Assembly: GCA_028687435.1 (NCBI GenBank)
Contig: JAQUAF010000046.1
Coordinates: 1 to 45,596, forward strand
DNA length: 45,596 nucleotides
Reading direction: 5' to 3'
From: Verrucomicrobiia bacterium
GTDB taxonomy: Bacteria > Verrucomicrobiota > Verrucomicrobiia > JABWAM01
Every line of letters begins with the position of its first letter. The first letter of the stretch is position 1. The notes beneath the pieces are model-generated. The model ran no database searches. It saw nothing but the letters and a program-made list of their open reading frames with translations, and was not told the DNA's origin. A program made the translations under genes and the position numbers. Below are positions 24,026 through 32,100 of this stretch, piece by piece.

Positions 24026-24765
24026 AAGGGCTGGCAAATAAAGATTTGTCGGGTTGAAACGCGGCTGAAAGGCGAACCCTCAAAGCCGCCAAGATGTTGA
24101 AGCACGCGGAAGCCTCCTTCGTCAAGCAATGCCAGCGTTTCCGATGGAAAATAGACCCTGAAAAGCAATGTTTCGCGTCTTTGCCGGCCATTGGCCCAGC
24201 GATATTCCCAGGCGCATTGCTTGATCTGTGAGGTTGGATGGTAATCGAACGATTCCCAAACCTCGCAAGGTTGGGAGGTGTCTTCGTCAAAAAAACGTTC
24301 CCGAAGGGTTGGGGTGGGCGATGGGGTTTGGAGGTTTTCCGGTTCGATATGAGGCAGATCGAACGCAAAAACCCCATTGGGATGGAGATGTTTTTTGACG
24401 CAGGCAAGCATCTGCGCGAAATCTTTCCGGGAAAGGATGTGTTGGAAGGAGTTGAATCCGCACAAAACGAGGTTAAAGCGGCATTTCAGCGCGAAGGCCA
24501 GAAAATCGCCGCAAAAGGCCATTGGGACGGCGGCGCCTTGCTTCCGCGCCTCCTTCAGCATGTCCGGGGAGATATCCAATCCGACGACCTGACAGCCGGT
24601 CTCAAGCAGGGCGGCGGTGATGCGTCCGGTTCCCATGCCCAGTTCCAGCACGGGACCATGAGATTCGCGGGCCAGACGTTGATAGAACCGCAGATCTTTT
24701 GCCGATGTGGCGTACTGTGAGCGGTAAAGCGCGGCCTGCCGGTAAAGCGTGTTTTCCGGGGGCAT
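24022..24765 (-). CDS. Class I SAM-dependent methyltransferase
   Basis: A 247-residue protein with motif I VLELGMGTGRITAALLETGC, the acidic loop VVGLDISPDMLKEARKQG, and NLVLCGFNSFQHILSRKD (motif IV region). The C-terminal part has several beta strands (ESFDYHPTSQIKQCAWEYRW), typical of small-molecule methyltransferases. The substrate is unknown. It is fully inside the arginine operon: 1 bp behind argC and overlapping argJ by 4 bp, so it must be translated with them. Nothing in the sequence links it chemically to arginine synthesis. Confidence 0.85.
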   Translation of the reverse strand: MPPENTLYRQAALYRSQYATSAKDLRFYQRLARESHGPVLELGMGTGRITAALLETGCQVVGLDISPDMLKEARKQGAAVPMAFCGDFLAFALKCRFNLVLCGFNSFQHILSRKDFAQMLACVKKHLHPNGVFAFDLPHIEPENLQTPSPTPTLRERFFDEDTSQPCEVWESFDYHPTSQIKQCAWEYRWANGRQRRETLLFRVYFPSETLALLDEGGFRVLQHLGGFEGSPFSRVSTRQIFICQPL

Positions 24766-24766
24766 T

Positions 24767-25861
24767 TTACTGCAATCCCGTTGTTTCAGGAAAACCGCAA
24801 ACGATGTTCATGGATTGGATGGCCTGTCCGGCGGCGCCCTTGGTCAGATTGTCTTCCGCTGAGAAGATCAGCAGGTTGCCGGAACGGGGATCAAAGCGAT
24901 GGCCGATTTCGATGACATTGGTCATGGTCACGCGCTTGGTGTCGGGCATGGTGGCGGAACCCAGCATTCGGACGAAAGGCTCGTTGGCGTAGGCCTGTTG
25001 GTAGCAACGGTTGATGGCCTCGCTGACATCATCCTTGAGTTTTGCCGCCGGCCGGACGCAGATGGTGGTATGAATGCCCCGATTGACCGGCACCAAGTGG
25101 GGGGTGAATTGGATGACGACCGGTTTGCGGGCGGCAAGGCTCAATTCCTGTTCGATTTCGGAAAGATGCCGGTGTTTTGGAACCCCATAGGCGCGCAACG
25201 ATTCATTGCATTCGCAGAAAAGAAACGCTTCCTCGGCCTTTCTGCCCGCGCCGGTGACTCCGCTGAGGCTGTTCACCACGATTCCTGCGGGGTCGATCAA
25301 TTTTTCCCGGAGCAGGGGAATCAGGGGCAGAAGGATGCTGGTCGGATAACAGCCGGGGCTGGCAATGAGCCTGGCTTTGCGGATTTCGGATCGGTTGATT
25401 TCGGGCAGGCCGTAGATGGCATCCTTCATCAATCCGGGGGTCGGGTGAGGGTGCCCGTAGTATTCCAGGTAAACGGATGCATCGCGCAGGCGAAAGTCCG
25501 CGCTCAGGTCGATTACGCAGGCGCCTGCTTCGGTCATGGGGGCTGCCCATTCGAAAGCCACTCCATGGGGCAGGGCAAGGAACACAACCGGGGGGAGATC
25601 CTTGCTGGATTCCTTGAGCAAGGCTTCCTTGAGCAATTTCCTGACCAGATCCGGCTCGGGTTTGATGAATCCGATGGTTTTTGCATCCGGATGGTTGGCG
25701 AACCTCGGGAAAACCTCGGCCAGTTTCTTTCCGAAATGCTGGCGGGATGTCAGGCCGGCCAGATGAACGCGGGGATGGCGGATGAGCAGCCGGACCAATT
25801 CCTCGCCGGAATAACCACTTGCGCCGATGATGACAGCCTGGACGTTGATTTCTTCCTTCAC
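24767..25861 (-). CDS. argC: N-acetyl-gamma-glutamyl-phosphate reductase
   Basis: A 364-residue enzyme with a GTG start at 25861. The NADP-binding start is AVIIGASGYSGEELVRLLIR, ALPHGVAFEWAAP lies in the middle, and IDLSADFRLRDASVYLEYYG and the catalytic cysteine in IASPGCYPTSILL are present. The end has VCGFPETTGLQ, the usual ArgC closing. It reduces acetylglutamyl phosphate to the semialdehyde. It lies 16 bp behind rpsI, which puts arginine synthesis behind ribosomal-protein genes. Confidence 0.95.
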   Translation of the reverse strand: MKEEINVQAVIIGASGYSGEELVRLLIRHPRVHLAGLTSRQHFGKKLAEVFPRFANHPDAKTIGFIKPEPDLVRKLLKEALLKESSKDLPPVVFLALPHGVAFEWAAPMTEAGACVIDLSADFRLRDASVYLEYYGHPHPTPGLMKDAIYGLPEINRSEIRKARLIASPGCYPTSILLPLIPLLREKLIDPAGIVVNSLSGVTGAGRKAEEAFLFCECNESLRAYGVPKHRHLSEIEQELSLAARKPVVIQFTPHLVPVNRGIHTTICVRPAAKLKDDVSEAINRCYQQAYANEPFVRMLGSATMPDTKRVTMTNVIEIGHRFDPRSGNLLIFSAEDNLTKGAAGQAIQSMNIVCGFPETTGLQ

Positions 25862-25877
25862 GGGGTGAAGAAGGGAA

Positions 25878-26273
25878 TTAACGTTTGCTGAACTGGAAGC
25901 GCCGCCGGGCGCCGGGCTGACCGGACTTCTTGCGTTCGCGCATGCGCGGGTCGCGGGTCAGGCAGCCTTTTTCCTTCAGTGCGGGTCTGAGATTGGCGTC
26001 CACTTGCAGCAGAGCCCGGCTGATGGCATGGCGCACTGCGCTGGCCTGACCGTTGGGACCGCCGCCCTGAACGGTGATCTGGATGTCAAAATCCTTTTGT
26101 TTGCCGACGATGCGAAGGGGTTCTGTGGCGTGAGTTTGGAGTTCCTCGCTGGCAAAATAATCGTCAAATGCCGATCCGTTGACTTTGATGTTGCCGGCGC
26201 CGGGGAGGAGACGAACACGAGCGACAGCCGTTTTGCGGCGGCCGGTTCCGAGAAATGCTTGGGACGAACTCAT
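25878..26273 (-). CDS. rpsI: 30S ribosomal protein S9
   Basis: A 131-residue protein with the S9 signature: GTGRRKTAVARVRLLPGAGN, GGGPNGQASAVRHAISRALL, and the basic tail RDPRMRERKKSGQPGARRRF ending in FSKR, which reaches the P-site tRNA in known ribosomes. Normal length. It follows rplM by 16 bp, the conserved pairing in bacteria. Confidence 0.97.
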   Translation of the reverse strand: MSSSQAFLGTGRRKTAVARVRLLPGAGNIKVNGSAFDDYFASEELQTHATEPLRIVGKQKDFDIQITVQGGGPNGQASAVRHAISRALLQVDANLRPALKEKGCLTRDPRMRERKKSGQPGARRRFQFSKR

Positions 26274-26289
26274 AGGATGCAGTATTTAA

Positions 26290-26733
26290 TCAGGCGGCAA
26301 TTTTGAGGGGTTCGAGATTCTGGGCGGCGTGCGGATGCTCGGCGCCAGGGTACACCTTGACTTTCCGCAGTTGGACGCGGCCAAGGCGGGTATGGGGGAC
26401 CATGCCCTTGACGGCTCGTTCAATCAGCAGTTCCGGATGTCTTTCCCGCATTTCCTTGGCTGTCCAGGATTTATGGCCGCCGACGAAGCGGGAAAAGGTC
26501 ATGTAGGTTTTTTGGACTTCCTTTTTGCCGGTGAGCCGGACTTTGGCGGCATTGATGACCACCACAAAATCGCCGGCGTCGGCGTGGGGGGTAAAGGCGG
26601 GGGTGTTTTTGCCGCGAACAATGTTGGCGATGGCAACAGCGACCCTGCCAAGCGACCGTCCCTCGGCGTCGATCAGAAACCAACGGGGTTTGGCTGTTTC
26701 TTTGCTTTTAAAAGTAGTGAGTGCTCTCTTCAT
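26290..26733 (-). CDS. rplM: 50S ribosomal protein L13
   Basis: A 147-residue L13 with WFLIDAEGRSLGRVAVAIAN, GKNTPAFTPHADAGDFVVVI, the SRFVGGHKSWTAKEMRERHP region and HTRLGRVQLRKVKVYPGAEH near the end. It is the first gene of the rplM-rpsI-argC-argJ-argB-argD transcript. The leader upstream (26734-26800) has a T-rich run but no clear regulatory fold. Confidence 0.97.
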   Translation of the reverse strand: MKRALTTFKSKETAKPRWFLIDAEGRSLGRVAVAIANIVRGKNTPAFTPHADAGDFVVVINAAKVRLTGKKEVQKTYMTFSRFVGGHKSWTAKEMRERHPELLIERAVKGMVPHTRLGRVQLRKVKVYPGAEHPHAAQNLEPLKIAA

Positions 26734-26865
26734 GGGAAGGGAGACGTTTACTCAGATTGGGCCGCGCAGTCAACAGCTTTTTGTTTTTTTTGACGTGTCC
26801 GTTCTTTTTATATTCAGGGTTTTCAATGTTTTTGGATGAAAACGAGATTGAGATAGTCCCTGGAT

Positions 26866-26965
26866 TTTCGCATCCGCGGGAATGACGGACGGGGGCATTT
26901 CGTTTTTCGATGTCCCCCTTTTTTGCATATCCATTTCACCATCGTCGTTCCCGCGAAAGCGCCAT
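26866..26965. repeat. Pair of inverted REP-like words
   Basis: CCGCGGGAATGACG at about 26876-26889 and CGTCGTTCCCGCG at about 26943-26955 are inverse copies with one mismatch. The word family (GTCATTCCCGCG) also occurs in the tlyA-xerC gap at 4205. They lie in the long gap upstream of rplM. The pair could form a hairpin with a ~55-base loop or mark a small transposon-like unit. Confidence 0.5.
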
Positions 26966-27031
26966 GGCAAAAGGGGGGCCTCCCCAACCTCCTCCTTGTT
27001 TAAGGCGGGGTGGCGTTGAGCATCGAGCATG

Positions 27032-27047
27032 TCCCGCCATGGCGGGA
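27032..27047. promoter_or_regulatory. Perfect 16-bp palindrome
   Basis: TCCCGCCATGGCGGGA is a perfect palindrome in the rplM-hisK gap, followed by an AT-rich stretch (27055-27105) that could hold promoters. It has the size of a dimeric repressor site, but no neighbouring regulator is known to use it. It may also be another intergenic repeat. Confidence 0.35.
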
Positions 27048-27136
27048 TCATTGAAAAAAGATGATAAAAGTATGCTTTTTTTATTTTTATTATGTTTACA
27101 ATAATATTCCATTCAGGCAGGATGCAGGGAATGGGT

Positions 27137-27418
27137 ATGAACGACAAAAAGGGATTGAATGAGGCGGAGCGGGGCTTGTGCAATGGAGGAGATGTTGCCA
27201 GAAGTCCGGGAAAAGGGATGATGTCTGTGAAAGTGTGGGCGGTCTATGCTTTTTTCAAGTTTCGTCATGAGTTTCTGCGGGCGCGGATGGATTTTTTCCA
27301 GGACAGGGCTTTGCGTCTCCAACTGAAATTCCAACTGTCCCTGGCTCGTTACCATGGCTTGAACGCGCGGAAATTCGGCGGAAGGTTGCCGCCGCTGGAC
27401 GGTATGTGGCCGCGTTGA
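27137..27418 (+). CDS. Doubtful small ORF
   Basis: A 93-residue frame in the 750-bp gap between rplM and the histidinol-phosphatase gene. An AT-rich promoter-like region precedes it. The translated sequence (VWAVYAFFKFRHEFLRARMD, LQFQ-like LKFQLSLARYHG) has no recognised family and no strong ribosome binding site. It may be chance. The rest of the gap (26734-27136 and 27419-27484) contains only the repeats listed. Confidence 0.2.
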   Translation: MNDKKGLNEAERGLCNGGDVARSPGKGMMSVKVWAVYAFFKFRHEFLRARMDFFQDRALRLQLKFQLSLARYHGLNARKFGGRLPPLDGMWPR

Positions 27419-27484
27419 GCGCGACGTGTTGTCCGGTTCCGAAAAAGTTTGCAGGTTTTTTGTTGAGGGTTCAAATTGTGAGGC

Positions 27485-28306
27485 ATGGCGGATGCCGGCT
27501 TTTACGGACGACTGGTGGATTATCACATGCATACGCCCCTTTGCCATCATGCCGAAGGGGCGCCCGCCGAGTATGCCCGGCGGGCGGCGGCTTTGGGTTT
27601 GAAGGAGATTGGATTTTCGGAGCATTGTCCGTTGCCGGATGGTTATGACCGGCTGCGTTTGAGGGAGGATCAGTTGGGGGATTATGTGCGTTTGGTGGAG
27701 GAGGCGCGGCGGGCGGCGCCGGGCATGGTGATCCGGCTGGGGGTGGAGGCGGAATATGTGAGGGAGGATCTGCCGTACGTGAGGCGCATGGTGGAACGTC
27801 ATGCGTGGGATTACATTTTGGGATCGGTTCATTACATGGGCATGTGGAACTTCGATGCCCCTGAGGCGGAGCGGGAATGGCGGGAGTGTGCGGATCTTTA
27901 CGAAAAATGGAGACAGTATTTTGAATTGTGGCGTGAGGCGGCGTCTTCGGGGCTTTATGATACCATGGGTCATCCGGATCTGGTGAAGAAATTCGGGCCG
28001 ATTCCCCGGGAGGATTGCCGTCCGCTGTTTCGTGAAGCCTTGACTGCCGCCGCAGAAGGCGGAGTGGCGGTGGAGATCAATACCGCCGGCTTGCGCAAGC
28101 CGGTAAAAGAGATTTATCCCAGTGCGGCTTTTTTGCGAATTGCCTGCGAAATGGGGGTTCCCATCAGTTTTGGATCGGACGCCCATGCGCCGGATGAGGT
28201 GGGAAGCGGTTTTCGACAGGCGGTTGATCTGGCCCGCGCTTGCGGTTACCGGGAATATGCCCGGTTCGAGAAACGCCGCCGGACCTTGTGGCCCTTGCCA
28301 GCGTAA
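27485..28306 (+). CDS. hisK: Histidinol-phosphatase (PHP family)
   Basis: A 273-residue PHP-domain phosphatase. Metal-binding motifs are in order: VDYHMHTPLCHHAEG, IGFSEHCPLPDG, GVEAEYV, DYILGSVHYMG, YDTMGHPDLVKKFG and ISFGSDAHAP. This is the HisJ/HisK type that removes phosphate from L-histidinol phosphate in histidine synthesis. Length is normal. The last codons (TLWPLPA) differ by a one-base deletion from the duplicated fragment at 32040. From 27926 to the end the gene is part of a direct repeat. The gene itself is complete. No other his gene is in the window. Confidence 0.88.
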   Translation: MADAGFYGRLVDYHMHTPLCHHAEGAPAEYARRAAALGLKEIGFSEHCPLPDGYDRLRLREDQLGDYVRLVEEARRAAPGMVIRLGVEAEYVREDLPYVRRMVERHAWDYILGSVHYMGMWNFDAPEAEREWRECADLYEKWRQYFELWREAASSGLYDTMGHPDLVKKFGPIPREDCRPLFREALTAAAEGGVAVEINTAGLRKPVKEIYPSAAFLRIACEMGVPISFGSDAHAPDEVGSGFRQAVDLARACGYREYARFEKRRRTLWPLPA

Positions 28307-28557
28307 AATTCAAAATTCAAGATTGATTGCGGAGGACATTGTTTTCACGCGGAGGCGCGGAGAACCCGCCAGGTTGAATCAATTCATTCCAGCGCCTTGA
28401 GTTCGGCGTCGACCATGAGTTTGACCAGGGCTTCGAACCGGGTGCGGGGCTGCCAGTCGAGTTCTTTTCTGGCTTTGCTGGCGTCGCCGATCATGAGTCC
28501 CACTTCGTTGGGACGGAACTGGTGGGAATCGGTTTCGATGTGCTTTTGCCAGTCCAG
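27926..28557 (+). repeat. Direct repeat, left copy (hisK 3' part plus gmd 3' part)
   Basis: This segment matches 32040-32672 in the same orientation without indels except one base. Bases 27926-28220 differ from the right copy at many, mainly third-codon, positions. Bases 28221-28557 differ at only two places (a one-base indel near 28289 and C/T near 28366). The match ends at AGTCCAG, where the left copy leaves the gmd sequence. Confidence 0.92.
28384..28557 (-). pseudogene. Truncated 3' end of gmd (left-repeat copy)
   Basis: On the minus strand this encodes the last 57 or so residues of GDP-mannose 4,6-dehydratase, including NEVGLMIGDASKARKELDWQ and the end AELKALE, nearly identical at the DNA level to 32499-32672. 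The upstream part of gmd is missing: at 28558 the sequence changes to unrelated DNA. It has no start and is non-functional. Confidence 0.9.
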
Positions 28558-28668
28558 GCCCTAAGCCTACACAAACAACAACAGCAGCAGCCTGACCGAT
28601 ATTTCTCGCGATCACACAGGATTGCCCGAAGCTAACCACGCGCAACTTTCAGCGCACCCTTTGACGAA

Positions 28669-29541
28669 TCACGGCAATTCCCGCAGCGCCTTGGGCGACA
28701 TCCCGGTCTGTCGTCGGAACCACGCGGAAAAATGCGCAGGACCGCTGAAGCTGAGCACATAAGCGATCTCCTTGATGCTTCTCCTTCGGTCTCGCAACAA
28801 GAACAACACTTCGGAAAGACATTTGCGGTCCACATAGGCGCGAGGGGTCAGGCTGGTGGCCTTCAGGAATAGCCGGTCCAGGTGAACACGGCTCAGGCCA
28901 CTCAGCGCGGTTAACCGCGCATACGGGATACAGGCAAAAAATCCCGATTTTTCCAACTCGGCGAGACAGGCATCAATCCGCGCATCAAGTGGCCGCGAAG
29001 GCATTGGCCTGAGGCCGAGTTGCAGCAGGGTTTCGCCCCACGCTGAAATGAAATCGGCGAAACGGCACCGCAGTTTGAGAAAAGCACTGAACGTGAAATC
29101 CCTTTGCTGCACGGACGAGCCGTCCCATGTCCTGGGATGACCTAACGCGTCAAGCAACTCGGCAACCGACGGTTCGAGCTTTGAACCATCTCCTGACGGT
29201 ATAACTAAAGGCAACCCGTGATCGAATAGCGGATGCCCATCAGACCATCGGGCAATGAACCACAGCGACACAATCGCCGCATTGACGGAAAAACTTTGCA
29301 CTCGCTTAACCTCCACCGCATTCATGAGCCACTGACCGGGCCCCGCCTCAACAGACCGCCCCAAAGCCTCCACTCGGACCCACCCTCGCCGAACCCACCA
29401 CAGGTGATAGGCACTTCCTGGAAACGCCTCGTAAGAGTCCCCGCGACGCGGAATCATCCCGTCGTAAGCATGCAGCAGACGGCAATCCAGTTGATCCCAC
29501 GTTTCAACGCATTTCAACTCTCCAGGCGAATGGCGGTCCAT
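28669..29541 (-). CDS. AraC family transcriptional regulator
   Basis: A 290-residue regulator. The C-terminal 100 residues carry two helix-turn-helix units: ARLTALSGLSRVHLDRLFLK and IKEIAYVLSFSGPAHFSAWF, ending FRRQTGMSPKALREL, the AraC signature. The N-terminal part resembles a cupin sensor domain (YHLWWVRRGWVRVEALGRSV, EAGPGQWLMNAVEVKR). It is divergent from the FAD oxidoreductase gene, with a 155-bp shared gap containing an inverted repeat at 29570, so it probably controls that gene. It lies inside the inserted block. Confidence 0.88.
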   Translation of the reverse strand: MDRHSPGELKCVETWDQLDCRLLHAYDGMIPRRGDSYEAFPGSAYHLWWVRRGWVRVEALGRSVEAGPGQWLMNAVEVKRVQSFSVNAAIVSLWFIARWSDGHPLFDHGLPLVIPSGDGSKLEPSVAELLDALGHPRTWDGSSVQQRDFTFSAFLKLRCRFADFISAWGETLLQLGLRPMPSRPLDARIDACLAELEKSGFFACIPYARLTALSGLSRVHLDRLFLKATSLTPRAYVDRKCLSEVLFLLRDRRRSIKEIAYVLSFSGPAHFSAWFRRQTGMSPKALRELP

Positions 29542-29569
29542 AATGATAACAATAGACTATTTTAGGACG

Positions 29570-29585
29570 AAGGCAAGATAGCCTT
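29570..29585. promoter_or_regulatory. Inverted repeat in AraC/FAD gene gap
   Basis: AAGGC-AAGATA-GCCTT is a five-base inverted repeat in the divergent gap, 29 bases from the AraC start. It is a candidate operator. The AT-rich sequence at 29596-29625 may contain the promoter of the oxidoreductase gene. AraC proteins usually bind direct repeats, so the link is uncertain. Confidence 0.3.
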
Positions 29586-29696
29586 ACCCGTTGCATATAA
29601 GAGATAAATAGATAACTTCATACTAGCCCCTGATACTGCGGTTACCGTCCTCGACTAAATAGAAGAATGATTCACCATCAACTTGGGAGAAAACCG

Positions 29697-31040
29697 ATGA
29701 AGACACTTGCCGAAACCGACGTTCTGATTGTAGGAGGCGGGCCTGCCGGCATTGGCGCCGCACTCATGGCGGCGCGCGGCGGCGCCCGCACGACTCTGGT
29801 CGAACGTTATGGACGCCTAGGGGGCGCGGCAATCAACGCGATGGTGTCCCCGTTCATGGGCACTTCACGCTCGTCCATTCTGAAAGAAATTCTCGATCAC
29901 CTTGGCAATTCGCAGGTCGATTTTGCCACCTATGACATGAAATTTGCCGAGCTTCTTCTGAAAGACAATGTCGAGATCCTGCTTCACACCTGGGCGTACA
30001 AGGCGGTTATGAAAGGGAAAACGGTTGCCGGCGTTCACACCGTATCAAAGGAAGGGGAAGCCATCATCAAAGCAAAGGTGATCATTGATGCCAGCGCGGA
30101 CGGCGACATCGCCTTTACCGCGGGTGCGCCTTTCGAGATGGGGCGCAAGGGCAATGGCCTGGCGCAGCCGATGTCCATCATGTTCCGCATTGCGGGCGTC
30201 GATAAATCTCGGGCAATGCTCTGCGGCTCAGAGGAATGCGCCAAACAACGGCGCGTCCCCGAAGGCACTTGGGAAGAGGTCGTTCTCAAGGGGCAGGCGA
30301 CCGGCGAACTCCCGAAAAACATCGGAGTCATCCGCGTCTATGAATCTCCGATGCCCGGTTGCCGAACCGTAAACGCGACACAGGTCAATTACGTCGATGG
30401 CACAAAGGTGGCGGATCTCACGAAAGCGGAGTTGGAGGGGCGGCGGCAGGCCTTTCAGGTCGTGGCCTTCCTGCGCAAACATGCGCCGGGTTACGAGAAG
30501 GCCTGCGCGGCCGAAATGCCCGCCACCATCGGCGTGCGCGAAACCCGACGTTTCCTGGGGCTGGAATATCTCACCAAGAAAGACCTGGTCGCTGGACGCA
30601 AATGGGATACAGCCGTGGTGTGGGATGCATTCTTCTGCATGGATATCCACAACCCAGATGGCGGGGGCCAAACCCACGGCATCGCCGAGCGGGTCAAGCC
30701 TTACGACATCCCGTACGGTTGCCTCGTGCCTCAAAAGGTCGACAACCTTCTCGTCGCCGGCCGATGCATCAGCGGAAGCCACGAAGCCCACGCGTCCTAC
30801 CGAGTTATGAATATCGCCATTTCCACCGGAGCCGCGGCCGGCGCGGCCGCCGCCCTTTCGGCGCTGAATAATATAAAACCCAGACACCTGGAGGTTGCCG
30901 AAATACAAAAGCAACTGATGAGGTCGCCGAGTCAGTTTCAGCGCGGATCGGCATCGAGCCCAAGTTCCCTCAATCTTCATGGAAGCAAGCGCCAAATCAA
31001 CAAAGACTCACCGCGCAAAAAGCGCTGTCCATCATCATAA
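29697..31040 (+). CDS. FAD-dependent oxidoreductase (PF12831 type)
   Basis: A 447-residue flavoprotein started at the ATG at 29697, with GGGAGA at 29684-29689 as the binding site. The N-terminal dinucleotide fold is VLIVGGGPAGIGAALMAARG, with GRLGGAAINAM following as in FAD_oxidored proteins. The middle has AKVIIDASADGDIAFTAGA and GVRETRRFLGLEYLTKKDL, and the C-terminal FAD motif is DNLLVAGRCISGSHEAHASY. The substrate is unknown; relatives occur in sugar-use loci of PVC bacteria. The M23-like gene follows 43 bp downstream. Not exported by its sequence. Confidence 0.85.
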   Translation: MKTLAETDVLIVGGGPAGIGAALMAARGGARTTLVERYGRLGGAAINAMVSPFMGTSRSSILKEILDHLGNSQVDFATYDMKFAELLLKDNVEILLHTWAYKAVMKGKTVAGVHTVSKEGEAIIKAKVIIDASADGDIAFTAGAPFEMGRKGNGLAQPMSIMFRIAGVDKSRAMLCGSEECAKQRRVPEGTWEEVVLKGQATGELPKNIGVIRVYESPMPGCRTVNATQVNYVDGTKVADLTKAELEGRRQAFQVVAFLRKHAPGYEKACAAEMPATIGVRETRRFLGLEYLTKKDLVAGRKWDTAVVWDAFFCMDIHNPDGGGQTHGIAERVKPYDIPYGCLVPQKVDNLLVAGRCISGSHEAHASYRVMNIAISTGAAAGAAAALSALNNIKPRHLEVAEIQKQLMRSPSQFQRGSASSPSSLNLHGSKRQINKDSPRKKRCPSS

Positions 31041-31083
31041 CTCGAACGATAAGTTAATCCGCAGTTGCAGAAAGGATGAAAGA

Positions 31084-32100
31084 ATGAAACTCAGGCGATA
31101 CGCTAAAACAACGCTTACGGCCGTTGAAATGTTGCACGGAGAAACACTGGAGTTTTATCTATTGGATGGTCGCAAGACCACAATTGAGTTGGTCGCCACC
31201 GCCGCGGAGATCAAACATACAACTCTGAAAACTCCCGGCTTGGGAGAGCCCGCCGCCAGAACGGTTTATCGCTTTTGGGCTGATATTCGCGTCAACGGCC
31301 AACCCCATCGGCTGGAGCGTGAAGTCGGAACCCAGGCCAGCTTCTACGAGCCATGGACCATCGGAGGGGTCAACATCTGGTTGGACGCCGTTGATGCCAT
31401 CTTTGAATTCGTGCAGGAAACTCATGGTCGATGCCGATTGCAGGAAAACTGCGTCTGCTATCTCCCTCAGCGCCGTCACGCGCGCTTCGCGGTGCAGGAC
31501 GCCACTCTCCGTATTTGCCCCGAGATCGTGCATCCGTGGTGTCCCTTGCCACCGGAAGGGCTGCGAATCGAGGAGTGTTATCGGGGCGAGGATTGCTGGA
31601 TGGGAGCATTTGATGGAGTTTCGGCGCACGCCGGCCTCGACATTAACCACCCGAAAGGCACGCCGCTTCACGCACCCATCGACTTGGACGACCAATTCTT
31701 GTACCACTCAACCGAATTCGGCGATAATTGTAATCGCTGGCGCGGCATTCGAATGTGGGCGGATGGCTCGCTGTGGGTGTTGGCAAGCAGTCATATGAGC
31801 CGCCTGACTATTCAGGAACACACCCCTCTCCGCCAAGGACAACAGTACGCGGAAGCCGCAGGGGTCTATGTCGGCGCCGCTGAGCATAGTCATTTTGGCT
31901 TTTCGATTGTTGATCATGGAGAACTCATCCTCCTGGATCCATGGATCCTGTTCTGGCAAATGTACCAAGACCAAGGAAGAAAGCGGGCAGACGGACGGAA
32001 GCTCACGGATTCTTCGAATTCGACCAATCGCGGAGGATCTTGTGGAGCGAAGCCGCGGCCACGGGACTCTATGACACGCTGGGGCATCCGGATTTGGTGA
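31084..32100 (+). CDS. M23-like peptidase-fold protein with foreign C-terminal tail
   Basis: A 338-residue frame started at the ATG at 31084. The centre resembles LytM/M23 metallopeptidases: HAGLDINHPKGTPLHAPID (His and Asp zinc ligands, H-x3-D) and EHSHFGFSI (HxH pair), with a beta-rich part between. There is no signal peptide, so a cell-wall role is doubtful. From about residue 319 (nucleotide 32040 onward) the frame runs in the wrong phase through the truncated hisK copy, ending RDSMTRWGIRIW. The native C-terminus is therefore probably lost. It is the last gene of the inserted block. Confidence 0.6.
   Translation: MKLRRYAKTTLTAVEMLHGETLEFYLLDGRKTTIELVATAAEIKHTTLKTPGLGEPAARTVYRFWADIRVNGQPHRLEREVGTQASFYEPWTIGGVNIWLDAVDAIFEFVQETHGRCRLQENCVCYLPQRRHARFAVQDATLRICPEIVHPWCPLPPEGLRIEECYRGEDCWMGAFDGVSAHAGLDINHPKGTPLHAPIDLDDQFLYHSTEFGDNCNRWRGIRMWADGSLWVLASSHMSRLTIQEHTPLRQGQQYAEAAGVYVGAAEHSHFGFSIVDHGELILLDPWILFWQMYQDQGRKRADGRKLTDSSNSTNRGGSCGAKPRPRDSMTRWGIRIW

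Larger units (their letters stand above)
28558..32039. mobile_element. About 3.5 kb inserted block between direct repeats
   Basis: The block lies between the left repeat (27926-28557) and right repeat (32040-32672). It carries an AraC-type regulator, a FAD oxidoreductase and an M23-like protein, and has no transposase, integrase or terminal inverted repeat. With an intact hisK on the left and an intact gmd on the right, the layout fits single-crossover integration of a circular DNA that carried a hisK'-gmd' piece. Misassembly of two strains would give the same picture. 28558-28668 holds no gene. Confidence 0.6.

Noticed and set aside
27113..28186. Long open frame on the minus strand opposite the histidinol-phosphatase gene
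   Set aside because: It is a low-complexity Arg/His/Pro-rich shadow of a GC-rich gene with clear PHP motifs on the plus strand.
28305..28330. AAAATTCAAAATTCAAG repeat between hisK and gmd as a regulatory array
   Set aside because: It is a short two-unit repeat that is simply part of the duplicated segment and shows no further structure.
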